A DNA stretch of 13,196 bases from Sulfurovum sp. Lineage in GTDB: Bacteria > Campylobacterota > Campylobacteria > Campylobacterales > Sulfurovaceae. Position numbers and translations under genes: made by a program. Below the pieces are notes generated by a model. The model did not search any database. It was not told the DNA's origin and saw only the letters and a list, made by a program, of their open reading frames with translations. This document shows positions 1 through 7,111 of the stretch, piece after piece; the first letter of the stretch is position 1; the number at the start of each line of letters is the position of its first letter. The stretch is from NCBI GenBank assembly GCA_027066595.1, contig JAMONG010000100.1:1-13196 (forward strand), given 5' to 3'.

Positions 1-2284
1 CCTCACAAACATCACAAGTCACTAAAACATCAGGTAAAAAGTGCATTTCAATTTTGAGTTGTCCATCACCTTGACAAGTCTCACAACGTCCACCTTTTAC
101 GTTAAACGAAAAACGTCCTATTTTGTAACCTCTAAGTTCTGCCTCTTTGGTTTGAGCAAAAAGTTTACGTATCTCATCCATGATGCCTGTATAGGTAGCA
201 GGGTTAGAACGTGGGGTACGTCCTATGGGACTTTGGTCTAGGTAGATGACTTTATCTACTTTGTCCAGTCCTGTTATCTCAACACCTTCTATTTTATTGA
301 CCTTTTTGGCACGGTTGAGCAGTTCACGTGCTACAGGCAGTAGTGTCTGAAGTATGAGTGAAGACTTACCCGAACCACTTACCCCTGTGACACAAACAAA
401 ATTACGAAGTGGTATCTTAGCATCAAGTTTTTCTATATTATTGAGTGTGACATTTTTTATCTCTATCCACTCTTCTTGAGGCTTATCATGTGTGTAAGAT
501 ATCTCTTTTCTACCATACATATAGTCAGCGGTAAGTGTCTTAGCTTTTTCTAACTTTTTAGCATCACCTGCAAAAACAACCTCACCACCAAACTCTCCAG
601 CACCAGGTCCAATGTCTATAATGTAATCTGCTGCTAAGATGGTTTCTTTGTCATGTTCTACAACGATAACAGAGTTCCCTTTTTCGCGAAGAGAGTTAAG
701 CGTACGAATGAGTTTTAAGGTATCCCTTTCATGTAGCCCAATACTAGGCTCATCAAGTACATACATCACGCCAGTGAGTCCAGAGCCTATTTGAGAGGCG
801 ATACGAATACGCTGTGCTTCACCCCCAGAGATAGACCTTGCATCACGACTTAAAGTAATATACCCTAGTCCCACATCATATAGGAAGTAAAGTCTTTCAT
901 AAAGTTCTTTAAGTATAGACTCTGCTATCATTTTTTGCTGCTCTGTTAGGTGAGAAAAACTTTTTTTATCTGCAAAAAGTGCATACGACTTTTCTATAGG
1001 CATATCGATAATATCTGCGATATTCACACCCTCTATTTTCACAGCAAGTGAACGAGGACGAAGTCTGTGCCCCTCACATTTGTCACACACTTTTTCGGTC
1101 ATGTACTCAGAGAGGTCTTTCTCTTCTTTAAACATATCATGTGCAAACTTCACAACTCCAGGCCACTCACGTGTGAGTTTATGGCGTTTCCATGTGAAGT
1201 TTACTGTGCCACCATTACCATAGAGTATCGCTTTTTGTTGGTGTGTTTCAAGTTCACTATACGGCACTTTTATATCAATATCATTTTGTTCACAAAAAGC
1301 ATTAAGAAACTTCGTGTAGTAGCTTTTGTTAAACCCATACATGATTTTAACAGCACCTTTGTCTATGGAGAGTTCGGAGTCTATCACTTTCTTAAGGTCT
1401 ATGGCGTAGCGAATCCCCAGTCCATCACAGCTAGGACACGCCCCTTTAGGTGAGTTAAAAGAAAAACTTACAGGTTCTAAGGGTTCAAAACTCAACTTAC
1501 AGTCAAAACAAGCCAAATGCTCTGAGTAGTGCATATGCTGACGCTCAAAGCCAACCTCTTCATGGTTAAGTACCTCAATTTCAAGTTCACCATACGACTC
1601 TTTGAGTGCTTTCTCTACATCCTGCCCTATACGGTCACGGCTCTCTTCTTTGACTACCACCCTATCGATGACTACTTTAATAGTATGTTTTTTAGTTTTT
1701 GAGAGTTCTATTTCATCATCCAGTCTTACCATCACACCATCTATCATGGCACGTATGTAGCCTTTGTGCCGAAGAGACTCTAACATATCTGCAAAAGAAC
1801 CTTTTTTTTCCTTCACAAGAGGTGCCATAATAATAAGCTTCGCATTCTCAGGAATACGTAACACTTCCTCAATGATGTCCGAAGCGGACATAGAAGAGAT
1901 AGGTTTACCACACTCATGACAATGTTGCTCTCCTACACGGGCAAAAAGCAAACGTAAATAGTCATAAATTTCTGTGATAGTACCCACTGTTGAACGTGGA
2001 TTTTTAGAAGTAGTTTTTTGGTCTATAGCGATAGCAGGGGTAAGCCCTTCAATTTTATCAACATCTGGTTTACCTACACGACCTAAAAACTGTCTAGCAT
2101 AAGAGGAAAGTGACTCTATGTAACGTCTTTGACCTTCTGCATAAAGCGTTGAAAATGCTAACGTAGACTTACCCGAACCTGAGATGCCAGTAACAACTAC
2201 TAACTTATTTTTAGGGATGCTTATATCTATATTTTTTAAATTATTTTCTTTTGCACCATAAACGTGTATCATGTCTTTTTTCAT
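1..2284 (-). CDS. uvrA: UvrA, excinuclease ABC subunit A (C-terminus cut by window edge)
   Basis: This is the damage-recognition ATPase of nucleotide excision repair, which loads UvrB on lesions in the cytoplasm. The frame is open from the ATG at 2284 to the window edge and gives 761 residues; the family is usually about 940, so the last fifth, including the second ABC signature and Walker B, lies outside. Visible are the first Walker A (GISGSGKST, about residues 33-41), the stretch QRRYIESLSSYARQFLG, CxxC zinc-site pairs (CFDC...CPSC), an ABC signature ISGGEAQR followed by Walker B VLDEPSIGLH, the second Walker A (GVSGSGKSS) and the C-terminal zinc-finger start CETC...CDVC. The start is supported by AGGA about 10 nt upstream; a second ATG four codons in is further from it. 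It lies 88 nt behind the sensory gene cluster on the same strand and may have its own promoter. Identity is secure. Confidence 0.98.
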   Translation of the reverse strand, partial: MKKDMIHVYGAKENNLKNIDISIPKNKLVVVTGISGSGKSTLAFSTLYAEGQRRYIESLSSYARQFLGRVGKPDVDKIEGLTPAIAIDQKTTSKNPRSTVGTITEIYDYLRLLFARVGEQHCHECGKPISSMSASDIIEEVLRIPENAKLIIMAPLVKEKKGSFADMLESLRHKGYIRAMIDGVMVRLDDEIELSKTKKHTIKVVIDRVVVKEESRDRIGQDVEKALKESYGELEIEVLNHEEVGFERQHMHYSEHLACFDCKLSFEPLEPVSFSFNSPKGACPSCDGLGIRYAIDLKKVIDSELSIDKGAVKIMYGFNKSYYTKFLNAFCEQNDIDIKVPYSELETHQQKAILYGNGGTVNFTWKRHKLTREWPGVVKFAHDMFKEEKDLSEYMTEKVCDKCEGHRLRPRSLAVKIEGVNIADIIDMPIEKSYALFADKKSFSHLTEQQKMIAESILKELYERLYFLYDVGLGYITLSRDARSISGGEAQRIRIASQIGSGLTGVMYVLDEPSIGLHERDTLKLIRTLNSLREKGNSVIVVEHDKETILAADYIIDIGPGAGEFGGEVVFAGDAKKLEKAKTLTADYMYGRKEISYTHDKPQEEWIEIKNVTLNNIEKLDAKIPLRNFVCVTGVSGSGKSSLILQTLLPVARELLNRAKKVNKIEGVEITGLDKVDKVIYLDQSPIGRTPRSNPATYTGIMDEIRKLFAQTKEAELRGYKIGRFSFNVKGGRCETCQGDGQLKIEMHFLPDVLVTCDVCE

Positions 2285-2307
2285 AAATTATTATTCCTAT
2301 CGATTGA

Positions 2308-2325
2308 AGCCATCATGTAGTGGCT
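2308..2325. repeat. Small inverted repeat in the uvrA leader
   Basis: AGCCA and TGGCT form a 5-bp inverted repeat with an 8-nt centre, 24-41 nt upstream of the uvrA start. No T-run follows it on the minus strand, so it is not a good terminator. It could be a small leader hairpin, an operator, or chance. Confidence 0.2.
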
Positions 2326-2371
2326 ATAAAAAAGATATTTTACAACAATCTATCATTAAAGTACATAAAAA

Positions 2372-2400
2372 ATTATATCTTTATCACCTGTGTGGGTAAA
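2372..2400 (-). promoter_or_regulatory. Candidate uvrA promoter overlapping the end of the upstream gene
   Basis: On the minus strand TTTACC (2400-2395) is followed after 17 nt by TATAAT (2377-2372), matching the sigma-70 pattern. The -10 box overlaps the TAA stop of the preceding gene. Transcription would begin near 2365 and leave a leader of about 80 nt. A weaker -10 (TAAAAT, 2342-2337) lies downstream. Prediction from sequence only. Confidence 0.4.
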
Positions 2401-3998
2401 GTCAAAATAAACTTATAATAATTATCTTTATAAAGATAACCAACCTCACCTTTAAGTCGTGTCATTATTTTCTTACTAAGCTGTAAACCTATACGATTTT
2501 TTTCATCTCCACCTAATTTGGTTTGTCGAAACATTGACTTAAAAAGACTATTTTTTTTATGTATAGAACCACCAATCTCTACAGTCAATAGCTTATTTTC
2601 AAAAGTAAAATCAATATGTATATTTCGACTATAGTCTACAAAACGGTACAAATCCATCAGTAAATGCATTATGCAGTTTTGTATTTTTATTTTATCAAAA
2701 ACCAATGATTTTGGCATCGATGTATCTAGGCTAATTACCAATTGTATTTTATTAGGAAAAATATTTTCATACCGTTGAATATGCTCAACTAAATCTGACA
2801 TACGATTTTTCTCATCATGTGTACGTAAACCATTTTTAAAATGGTAACCCTCTATTATTTTTTGAATTATATTTAGTTTTTTAAGATTTTCTTCAATATA
2901 AGGTAAAGCATTTTTTGAATTAAGTGCATAAAGCATCATCTCAAATAGCATATAAGTATACTCATTTTCACCAAATTTGTTATCTATATAGTGTAGAACA
3001 TTCTCTATATTTTTATCAATTTGGCTTGATTCTTTTTCTTCATTATGTAATTTTTCTGATTTTAAATCTTGAATTGTTAAACAACTTTTTTCTTTCTCTT
3101 TTAATTCAACCTTTAAATATTCATTCTCTTTTTGAGATAGTTGTAACTCTTCATCTAACTCTTTTAAGGCTACTTGTTGTGACTGAAGTTCATGATAAAG
3201 CTCTGTGGAAGATTTTTCTAACTCTTGATATTTACGTTTTGAAATCTCTAGCTCACTACTATTAGATGTTGATTCTTCCAATGTAGAAACTTTGTCTTTA
3301 TACGCTAAGAGTGTTTCCTCTTTTCTTTTTAGTTCATCAAGAAAGTATTTATTTTCTTTCGAAATTTTAACCATTTCATTTTTTAAAACTTCTAATTCAT
3401 CTATCTTTTTCTTTCTTGGTATTTTTTGAATATCAGTACTTGTTTTACGACTTATTACCTTATCGGTTTTTTCATTACTTTTTTTTCCTAAAAGAGATAA
3501 AAGTTCATTTTTATCTATCTCCTCTGCTTTGAGTAATTTTACAAGTAAAGAAGAAAAATAAACTAAAGCCTCTTCATCTTTTTTATTAAAAACCTTTTTT
3601 TGCCCTCTACCTTTCCAAACTTTTAAAAGACCAATGACATTTTTACCTTGCATAATGGGTAGCACCATTAATGACTTTATCTTTAGGTTTAAAGGGTTGT
3701 CCACTTTGGCATTAAAATATTTTTCACTTGTTACATGGTTAACAAGTAAAATAGATTTTGTATCCATAGCTCTTTTAATTAAACTTTGCTCAAGAGGTAT
3801 CATTTCACTCTCTTTACGTCCAAAAAGTTGTAATGTTTCTTTGTAGCTATCTACTTTCCATAATTTTACTGTTTGTGCATCAAAAAATGTTTCAAAATAT
3901 TTTTCTAGTGATTCTATTTCTTTATACTCTTTTAATTTTGCATAACTATTAAGTATCTTAACTACTTCTTTTAAGCCAGTTTCTAGACTTTCTTGCAT
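2373..3998 (-). CDS. GAF-coiled-coil protein with a degenerate histidine-kinase-like C-terminus (paralogue A)
   Basis: A soluble 541-residue protein of unknown function. Residues about 25-158 form a GAF sensor domain (DNPLNLKIKS motif at 100-109, then MVLPI). Residues about 196-325 are a Lys/Glu-rich coiled coil. Residues about 330-541 follow the order of a histidine-kinase core: two helices, then a GHKL ATPase-like fold. The key residues are lost: no HE/HDxRTP box, the N-box is HLLMDL (445-450), the G1 position reads VEIGGSI (473-479), and the Gly-rich G2 box is reduced to IGLQLSKK. I therefore infer no autophosphorylation and probably no ATP binding. It is paralogous to the gene 140 nt upstream. 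The start is well supported by a strong purine Shine-Dalgarno region (GGAGGGGGAG, spaced 3 nt from the ATG). It may be a scaffold, a dimer partner or a Spo0B/ChpT-like transfer protein; function is unproven. Confidence 0.75.
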   Translation of the reverse strand: MQESLETGLKEVVKILNSYAKLKEYKEIESLEKYFETFFDAQTVKLWKVDSYKETLQLFGRKESEMIPLEQSLIKRAMDTKSILLVNHVTSEKYFNAKVDNPLNLKIKSLMVLPIMQGKNVIGLLKVWKGRGQKKVFNKKDEEALVYFSSLLVKLLKAEEIDKNELLSLLGKKSNEKTDKVISRKTSTDIQKIPRKKKIDELEVLKNEMVKISKENKYFLDELKRKEETLLAYKDKVSTLEESTSNSSELEISKRKYQELEKSSTELYHELQSQQVALKELDEELQLSQKENEYLKVELKEKEKSCLTIQDLKSEKLHNEEKESSQIDKNIENVLHYIDNKFGENEYTYMLFEMMLYALNSKNALPYIEENLKKLNIIQKIIEGYHFKNGLRTHDEKNRMSDLVEHIQRYENIFPNKIQLVISLDTSMPKSLVFDKIKIQNCIMHLLMDLYRFVDYSRNIHIDFTFENKLLTVEIGGSIHKKNSLFKSMFRQTKLGGDEKNRIGLQLSKKIMTRLKGEVGYLYKDNYYKFILTLPTQVIKI

Positions 3999-4001
3999 CT
4001 A

Positions 4002-4012
4002 CTCCCCCTCCA
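4002..4012 (-). promoter_or_regulatory. Strong ribosome binding site for paralogue A
   Basis: On the minus strand GGAGGGGGAGT sits directly upstream of the ATG at 3998. It is the most G-rich run in this AT-rich neighbourhood and offers two overlapping Shine-Dalgarno registers, which suggests independent, efficient translation of this gene in the operon. Confidence 0.6.
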
Positions 4013-4088
4013 TATATTTTCATTCTACTACTATTTTAAAATACCACTTATATTTAGCATAACTTTATTTAATTTTTAAACTTTACCA

Positions 4089-4104
4089 AGAAGATATCTC
4101 TTCT
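4089..4104. repeat. Hairpin between the two GAF-coiled-coil genes
   Basis: AGAAGA and TCTTCT form a 6-bp stem with a 4-nt loop in the 140-bp gap between the paralogues. On the minus strand it lies 34 nt beyond the upstream stop codon and is followed by an A/T-rich but not U-rich stretch, so it is a poor intrinsic terminator. It may act in mRNA processing or stability. The rest of the gap (3999-4138) holds no gene. Confidence 0.3.
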
Positions 4105-4138
4105 ATACTACCTTATTTAAATAAACAAAGCATAAATC

Positions 4139-6088
4139 CTAAAGTACCTCTATTGGTACATCTAAGATAAAGGTATAATATTTTTCTTTATAAACAGGTT
4201 CAATATCATAGTCAAAACTATTTAACAGTTTTCGCCCTATCTGTAAAGCAGGACGTTTAGAGATATCTTTTACTATATTCTTTTTGGTTAATCCAGATAA
4301 AAAGCCACCTGTTTCTTGAGGTAACTTACCCCCAATTTCAATATGAAGTAGTTTAGTATTATGTGTAAAACTCATATCAATAGATTTTTTGTGATCAATA
4401 AACTCTTGGAGATCCATCAAAAGATGTAAAACTATACTTTGTACCTTGGGAGCATCAAAGATAAAAAACTTAGGCATAAATTTATCTATAGTAATATTTA
4501 ATTTAATTTTAGATGGAAAAATAGTCTGTTCATAACCTCTAATATTATCTATAAATTTAGAGACCAAATACTTTTCTTTATGTATTTTTAGCATATTTTC
4601 AAATTTAAATTCTTCTACAATAAGTGGCACTATTTTTGAACTTTTTATCTTATTTTCAATCAGTTGCATATTCTCAGTAGAGTTGATAGAAAAGACCATC
4701 AACTCAAAAAGCATGTATGCTTGTTCATTTACCCCAAATATACTGTCAACTTCTTGTAAAATATACTCTATATTATAGTTTTCTTTTGCATCTTTCTTTT
4801 GAAGCCATATCTCTTTATGGTCTTTTTTACTCTTCTCTTCGGTACTAACTTTATTCTCTTCAGCTATTTTTGCTAAATTTTCATTCTCTTTTTCTAGCTT
4901 TTTTAACTCGCTATCAAAGTATTCTATCTCTTTGTTAAGATAGACAACTTCTTCTTTTACCTTATTTAACTCAGCAAGGTATGCATTTTCATCTTTACTA
5001 TTATCTTTATTTTCTTTAGGTTTTTCAGAAAGATTGCTTTTTAATTCTTCTATTGTTTTTCTATATTCTTCGATAGCATTTAATTGTTTTAACTCATTCT
5101 TTTCATATTTTATCACTATACTTTTATGTACAGACTGGAACTCTTTTTCTGTATGTTTTAACTCTTCTATCTCTTTTTCATATGCATCAATACATTTTTT
5201 CTGTTCTTTATCACTTTTAGCATACGCTTTTAAATCCAACTCTTGTTTTTTAACTAATTTTTTTAATTCCGTTAGCTCGCTAACATATGTTTTTGTTGAC
5301 TTTTTATACTCTACATTCTCTTTTTTATGCTTATCAACGGTATTTTTATGTGTAGCTTCTAATGCTTCAAACTTATCATTTTGTTGATTTAATTTTGTAA
5401 TATTCTCTTTTTCTTTAGATTTGAGTAAGTTAAGTTCATTTTTAAATGATTTATTTTCCTTTTCTAAATCTGAAAAAATATTTTTAAGTGCTTTTATCTC
5501 TAGTTCAAGTTCTGAAACACTCTCTTTTTTCTTATTTAACTTTTTCTCGTTAATTTCTTGTTCTCTAGGTAATGCTTCTAATACATGGTTTTTAGCATTT
5601 AATTGACTCTTCTGCTCTATCGTTTCCTTACTATAAAGACCTAAAAGCGTTAAAGCAAACTTTTGAAACATTAATCCATCATAATCTGTAAACTTTTTTC
5701 GTCTTTTTATCTCTTTATAAAGTGAGACAATACCTAAAACTTTATTGTCCTTTATCATAGGAACAATCATCATAGATCTGATTTTCAAATCTAAAGGGTT
5801 ATCTATAGAAGAACTATAAAATTTATTGCTACTAACATGATCTAAAAACATAGAAGATTTAGTTTCTATAGATTGCTTTATCAAACTACTAGAAAGGGGG
5901 AGTGCTTTATGCTTTGTTTCAGATAGCATATTTATGCTATCTGTATCTGTTTGGTATGTCCAAAAAACAATACCATCAGCAGAAAAATACTCTTTTAAAT
6001 ACTTTTCAATTTCAATAAGATATTTATGGCTACCTGATGACCTATAAAAAATCAAATACTCAGAAATTTTCTTTAAATCATTTTTCAT
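4139..6088 (-). CDS. GAF-long-coiled-coil protein with a degenerate histidine-kinase-like C-terminus (paralogue B)
   Basis: A soluble 649-residue protein, paralogue of the 541-residue product downstream. A GAF domain spans about residues 25-155 (DNPLDLKIRS at 96-105, then MMIVPMI). A very long charged coiled coil covers about 175-425, nearly twice that of its partner. The C-terminal part, about 440-649, repeats the partner's features: FGxNE..YMLFE, MPK...FD, HLLMDL (555-560), EIGG (584-587) and the ending KYYTFILDVP. As in the partner, the phospho-accepting His box, the N-box asparagines and the glycine-rich ATP-lid motif are missing, so catalysis is unlikely. Its ATG lies one nucleotide after the sixA stop (TAACATG) and has only a weak Shine-Dalgarno, which points to translational coupling with the phosphatase. 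The role is unknown; a structural or sensing partner of the neighbouring kinase is the best guess. Confidence 0.75.
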   Translation of the reverse strand: MKNDLKKISEYLIFYRSSGSHKYLIEIEKYLKEYFSADGIVFWTYQTDTDSINMLSETKHKALPLSSSLIKQSIETKSSMFLDHVSSNKFYSSSIDNPLDLKIRSMMIVPMIKDNKVLGIVSLYKEIKRRKKFTDYDGLMFQKFALTLLGLYSKETIEQKSQLNAKNHVLEALPREQEINEKKLNKKKESVSELELEIKALKNIFSDLEKENKSFKNELNLLKSKEKENITKLNQQNDKFEALEATHKNTVDKHKKENVEYKKSTKTYVSELTELKKLVKKQELDLKAYAKSDKEQKKCIDAYEKEIEELKHTEKEFQSVHKSIVIKYEKNELKQLNAIEEYRKTIEELKSNLSEKPKENKDNSKDENAYLAELNKVKEEVVYLNKEIEYFDSELKKLEKENENLAKIAEENKVSTEEKSKKDHKEIWLQKKDAKENYNIEYILQEVDSIFGVNEQAYMLFELMVFSINSTENMQLIENKIKSSKIVPLIVEEFKFENMLKIHKEKYLVSKFIDNIRGYEQTIFPSKIKLNITIDKFMPKFFIFDAPKVQSIVLHLLMDLQEFIDHKKSIDMSFTHNTKLLHIEIGGKLPQETGGFLSGLTKKNIVKDISKRPALQIGRKLLNSFDYDIEPVYKEKYYTFILDVPIEVL

Positions 6089-6089
6089 G

Positions 6090-6632
6090 TTAAGACTCTT
6101 TTACCTTAGCTAAGGTTGTACGTATCTGTTTAGGAACATAGTACTTAAACTGTTTAGGTTGTATGAAAAAATCTATCTCACCACACTTCTCATGTATCTG
6201 GCTCCATGTATCAATGTTTAGATTAATAGCCAATACACCCAAAGTAGGAAGTTTTGGAAAGTTATCTTCCACTAAAAAGTTAGCAAACTCTGTAAGTTCT
6301 GGGTTATGCCCTATGATAAAAATAGTTTCATAACTATCATCTTGTAGTGTCAATACATTCATAATAGTATCTGGACGTGAGTTATACAGCTCTTCCATAT
6401 AGTGTATACGTCCTTCATAACCTATCTTATGGGCTAGCTGATCAGCAGTTGTTTGTGCTCTTAATGCTAGGCTTGATATCATCAAATCTGGATGTAGTTG
6501 TTGTAGAGACATATAAGAACTAATGGTGTCAAGATCCTTATGCCCTCTTTTTTTCAATCCTCTTTCAAAGTCACTCAAAGAGCCATCACTCCAGTCAGAT
6601 TTGGCATGTCGAATAAGATATAATGTTTTGAT
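6090..6632 (-). CDS. sixA: SixA-type phosphohistidine phosphatase with apparent ATC start
   Basis: A 180-residue histidine-phosphatase-superfamily protein of the SixA group, which removes phosphate from phosphohistidine in phosphorelay proteins (in E. coli, the HPt domain of ArcB). Read from ATC at 6632, the N-terminus is KTLYLIRHAKSDW, giving the catalytic RH pair (R8, H9). The other active-site residues fit R58 (ALRAQTTA) and H109 (IIGHNPE). The first ordinary start codon in frame, TTG at 6578, would drop R8/H9 and leave a dead enzyme. An in-frame TAG lies at 6644-6642, and no ATG, GTG or TTG lies between it and the RH motif. AGGAG is 6 nt from the ATC. The stop is one nucleotide from the next start. 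In this cluster it probably dephosphorylates a His of a neighbouring kinase (inference). A point mutation or sequence error in an ATG is the main alternative for the start. Confidence 0.85.
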   Translation of the reverse strand: MKTLYLIRHAKSDWSDGSLSDFERGLKKRGHKDLDTISSYMSLQQLHPDLMISSLALRAQTTADQLAHKIGYEGRIHYMEELYNSRPDTIMNVLTLQDDSYETIFIIGHNPELTEFANFLVEDNFPKLPTLGVLAINLNIDTWSQIHEKCGEIDFFIQPKQFKYYVPKQIRTTLAKVKES

Positions 6633-6643
6633 GATAGACTCCT
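6630..6643 (-). promoter_or_regulatory. Shine-Dalgarno and non-canonical ATC start of sixA
   Basis: On the minus strand AGGAG (6643-6639) is followed by 6 nt and then ATC (6632-6630), directly before the codons for KTLYLIRH. The spacing is ideal for an initiation codon there. A second ATC immediately upstream has only 3 nt spacing. No ATG, GTG or TTG exists in this segment in the right frame. Confidence 0.6.
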
Positions 6644-6651
6644 AATAAAAT

Positions 6652-6660
6652 AATATAACA
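6652..6660 (-). promoter_or_regulatory. Possible internal extended -10 promoter before sixA
   Basis: The minus strand reads TGTTATATT, an extended -10 (TGn plus TATATT), in the 77-bp gap between the roadblock gene and sixA. It has no convincing -35 and would give a leader of only about 13 nt. The gap is very AT-rich, so a chance match is possible. Confidence 0.22.
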
Positions 6661-6698
6661 GGAAAATTAAACTATTTTAACTTCACTCTTATATTTTT

Positions 6699-6726
6699 CT
6701 ATGAAGAGCTTAAAGCTCACTCATAG
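6699..6726. repeat. Imperfect hairpin spanning the roadblock stop codon
   Basis: On the minus strand CTATGA and TCATAG form a 6-bp outer stem, and GAGC and GCTC a 4-bp inner stem around a TTTAA loop that contains the TAA stop codon. A small asymmetric internal loop separates the stems. An A-run follows rather than a U-run, so termination is unlikely. A processing or stabilising element that sets different expression of upstream and downstream genes is possible. Confidence 0.35.
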
Positions 6727-7099
6727 ACTTAGACATAGTTTGTGCCGTTTTTTCCATAATCATCTTTCCTAATGCCACATTTCCATCATCTCTAAAAATG
6801 GCAAATGTAGTAAGTTTTGAGAAGTTATCTCCCCCACTATCACCAGAAGTATTGATAAGAAAGACATGTCCATCTTCTGTTCTTGCCTCTACCAATGAAG
6901 CATCTGCAAAACCAACATCTAACGATGATTCTGAAATCATTCTAAATGCATCATTAAAAATACTTGCAGAATATGCGATATCTACAGAAGTATTTTCTTC
7001 ATCCATATACAATGTCTCACCAGAAAAGTTTAATACTGCTGAACCTAAGTACCCATTTACCGAACGTAATTTCTTCATTGCTTGATCAAATTCAATCAT
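6710..7099 (-). CDS. Roadblock/LC7-like (MglB-like) small protein
   Basis: A 129-residue cytoplasmic protein whose pattern resembles the roadblock/LC7 fold: a first helix, then GYLGSAVLNFSGETLY (about 16-31, strand-turn-strand with the GxxGSAV and GE pattern), a central helix ending near ISESS, then ARTEDGHVFLINT and a last helix. Roadblock proteins are homodimers; MglB-type members regulate small Ras-like GTPases. No such GTPase is encoded in this window. The start is supported by AAGGA about 6 nt upstream, and the gene begins 12 nt after the PAS gene's stop, so the two are surely co-transcribed. A role as an adaptor for the PAS or kinase proteins is inference. The family call rests on pattern recognition, not on a profile search, and is moderately sure. 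Confidence 0.6.
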   Translation of the reverse strand: MIEFDQAMKKLRSVNGYLGSAVLNFSGETLYMDEENTSVDIAYSASIFNDAFRMISESSLDVGFADASLVEARTEDGHVFLINTSGDSGGDNFSKLTTFAIFRDDGNVALGKMIMEKTAQTMSKSMSEL

Positions 7100-7111
7100 T
7101 TTTTATCCTTC

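Noticed and set aside
1067..1453. Plus-strand reading frame of 128 codons
   Set aside because: It lies antisense within uvrA, whose minus-strand frame encodes unmistakable UvrA motifs; the plus-strand product has no recognisable features.
4089..4104. Intrinsic terminator between the two paralogues
   Set aside because: The hairpin has only 6 A/T-rich base pairs and no U-run after it on the minus strand.
2924..5606. Several plus-strand frames of 60-117 codons opposite the coiled-coil genes
   Set aside because: They are shadows of Lys/Glu-rich coiled-coil coding, which reads as Phe/Leu/Ser-rich on the other strand; no start signals or domains support them.
2373..6088. HPt domain in the two GAF-coiled-coil proteins
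   Set aside because: No HPt-type His-x-x-Lys-Gly helix was seen; the C-termini align better with a kinase core that lost its motifs.
6090..6578. sixA starting at TTG 6578
   Set aside because: This start removes the catalytic RH motif encoded just upstream in frame and has no Shine-Dalgarno, while AGGAG sits ideally before the ATC at 6632.
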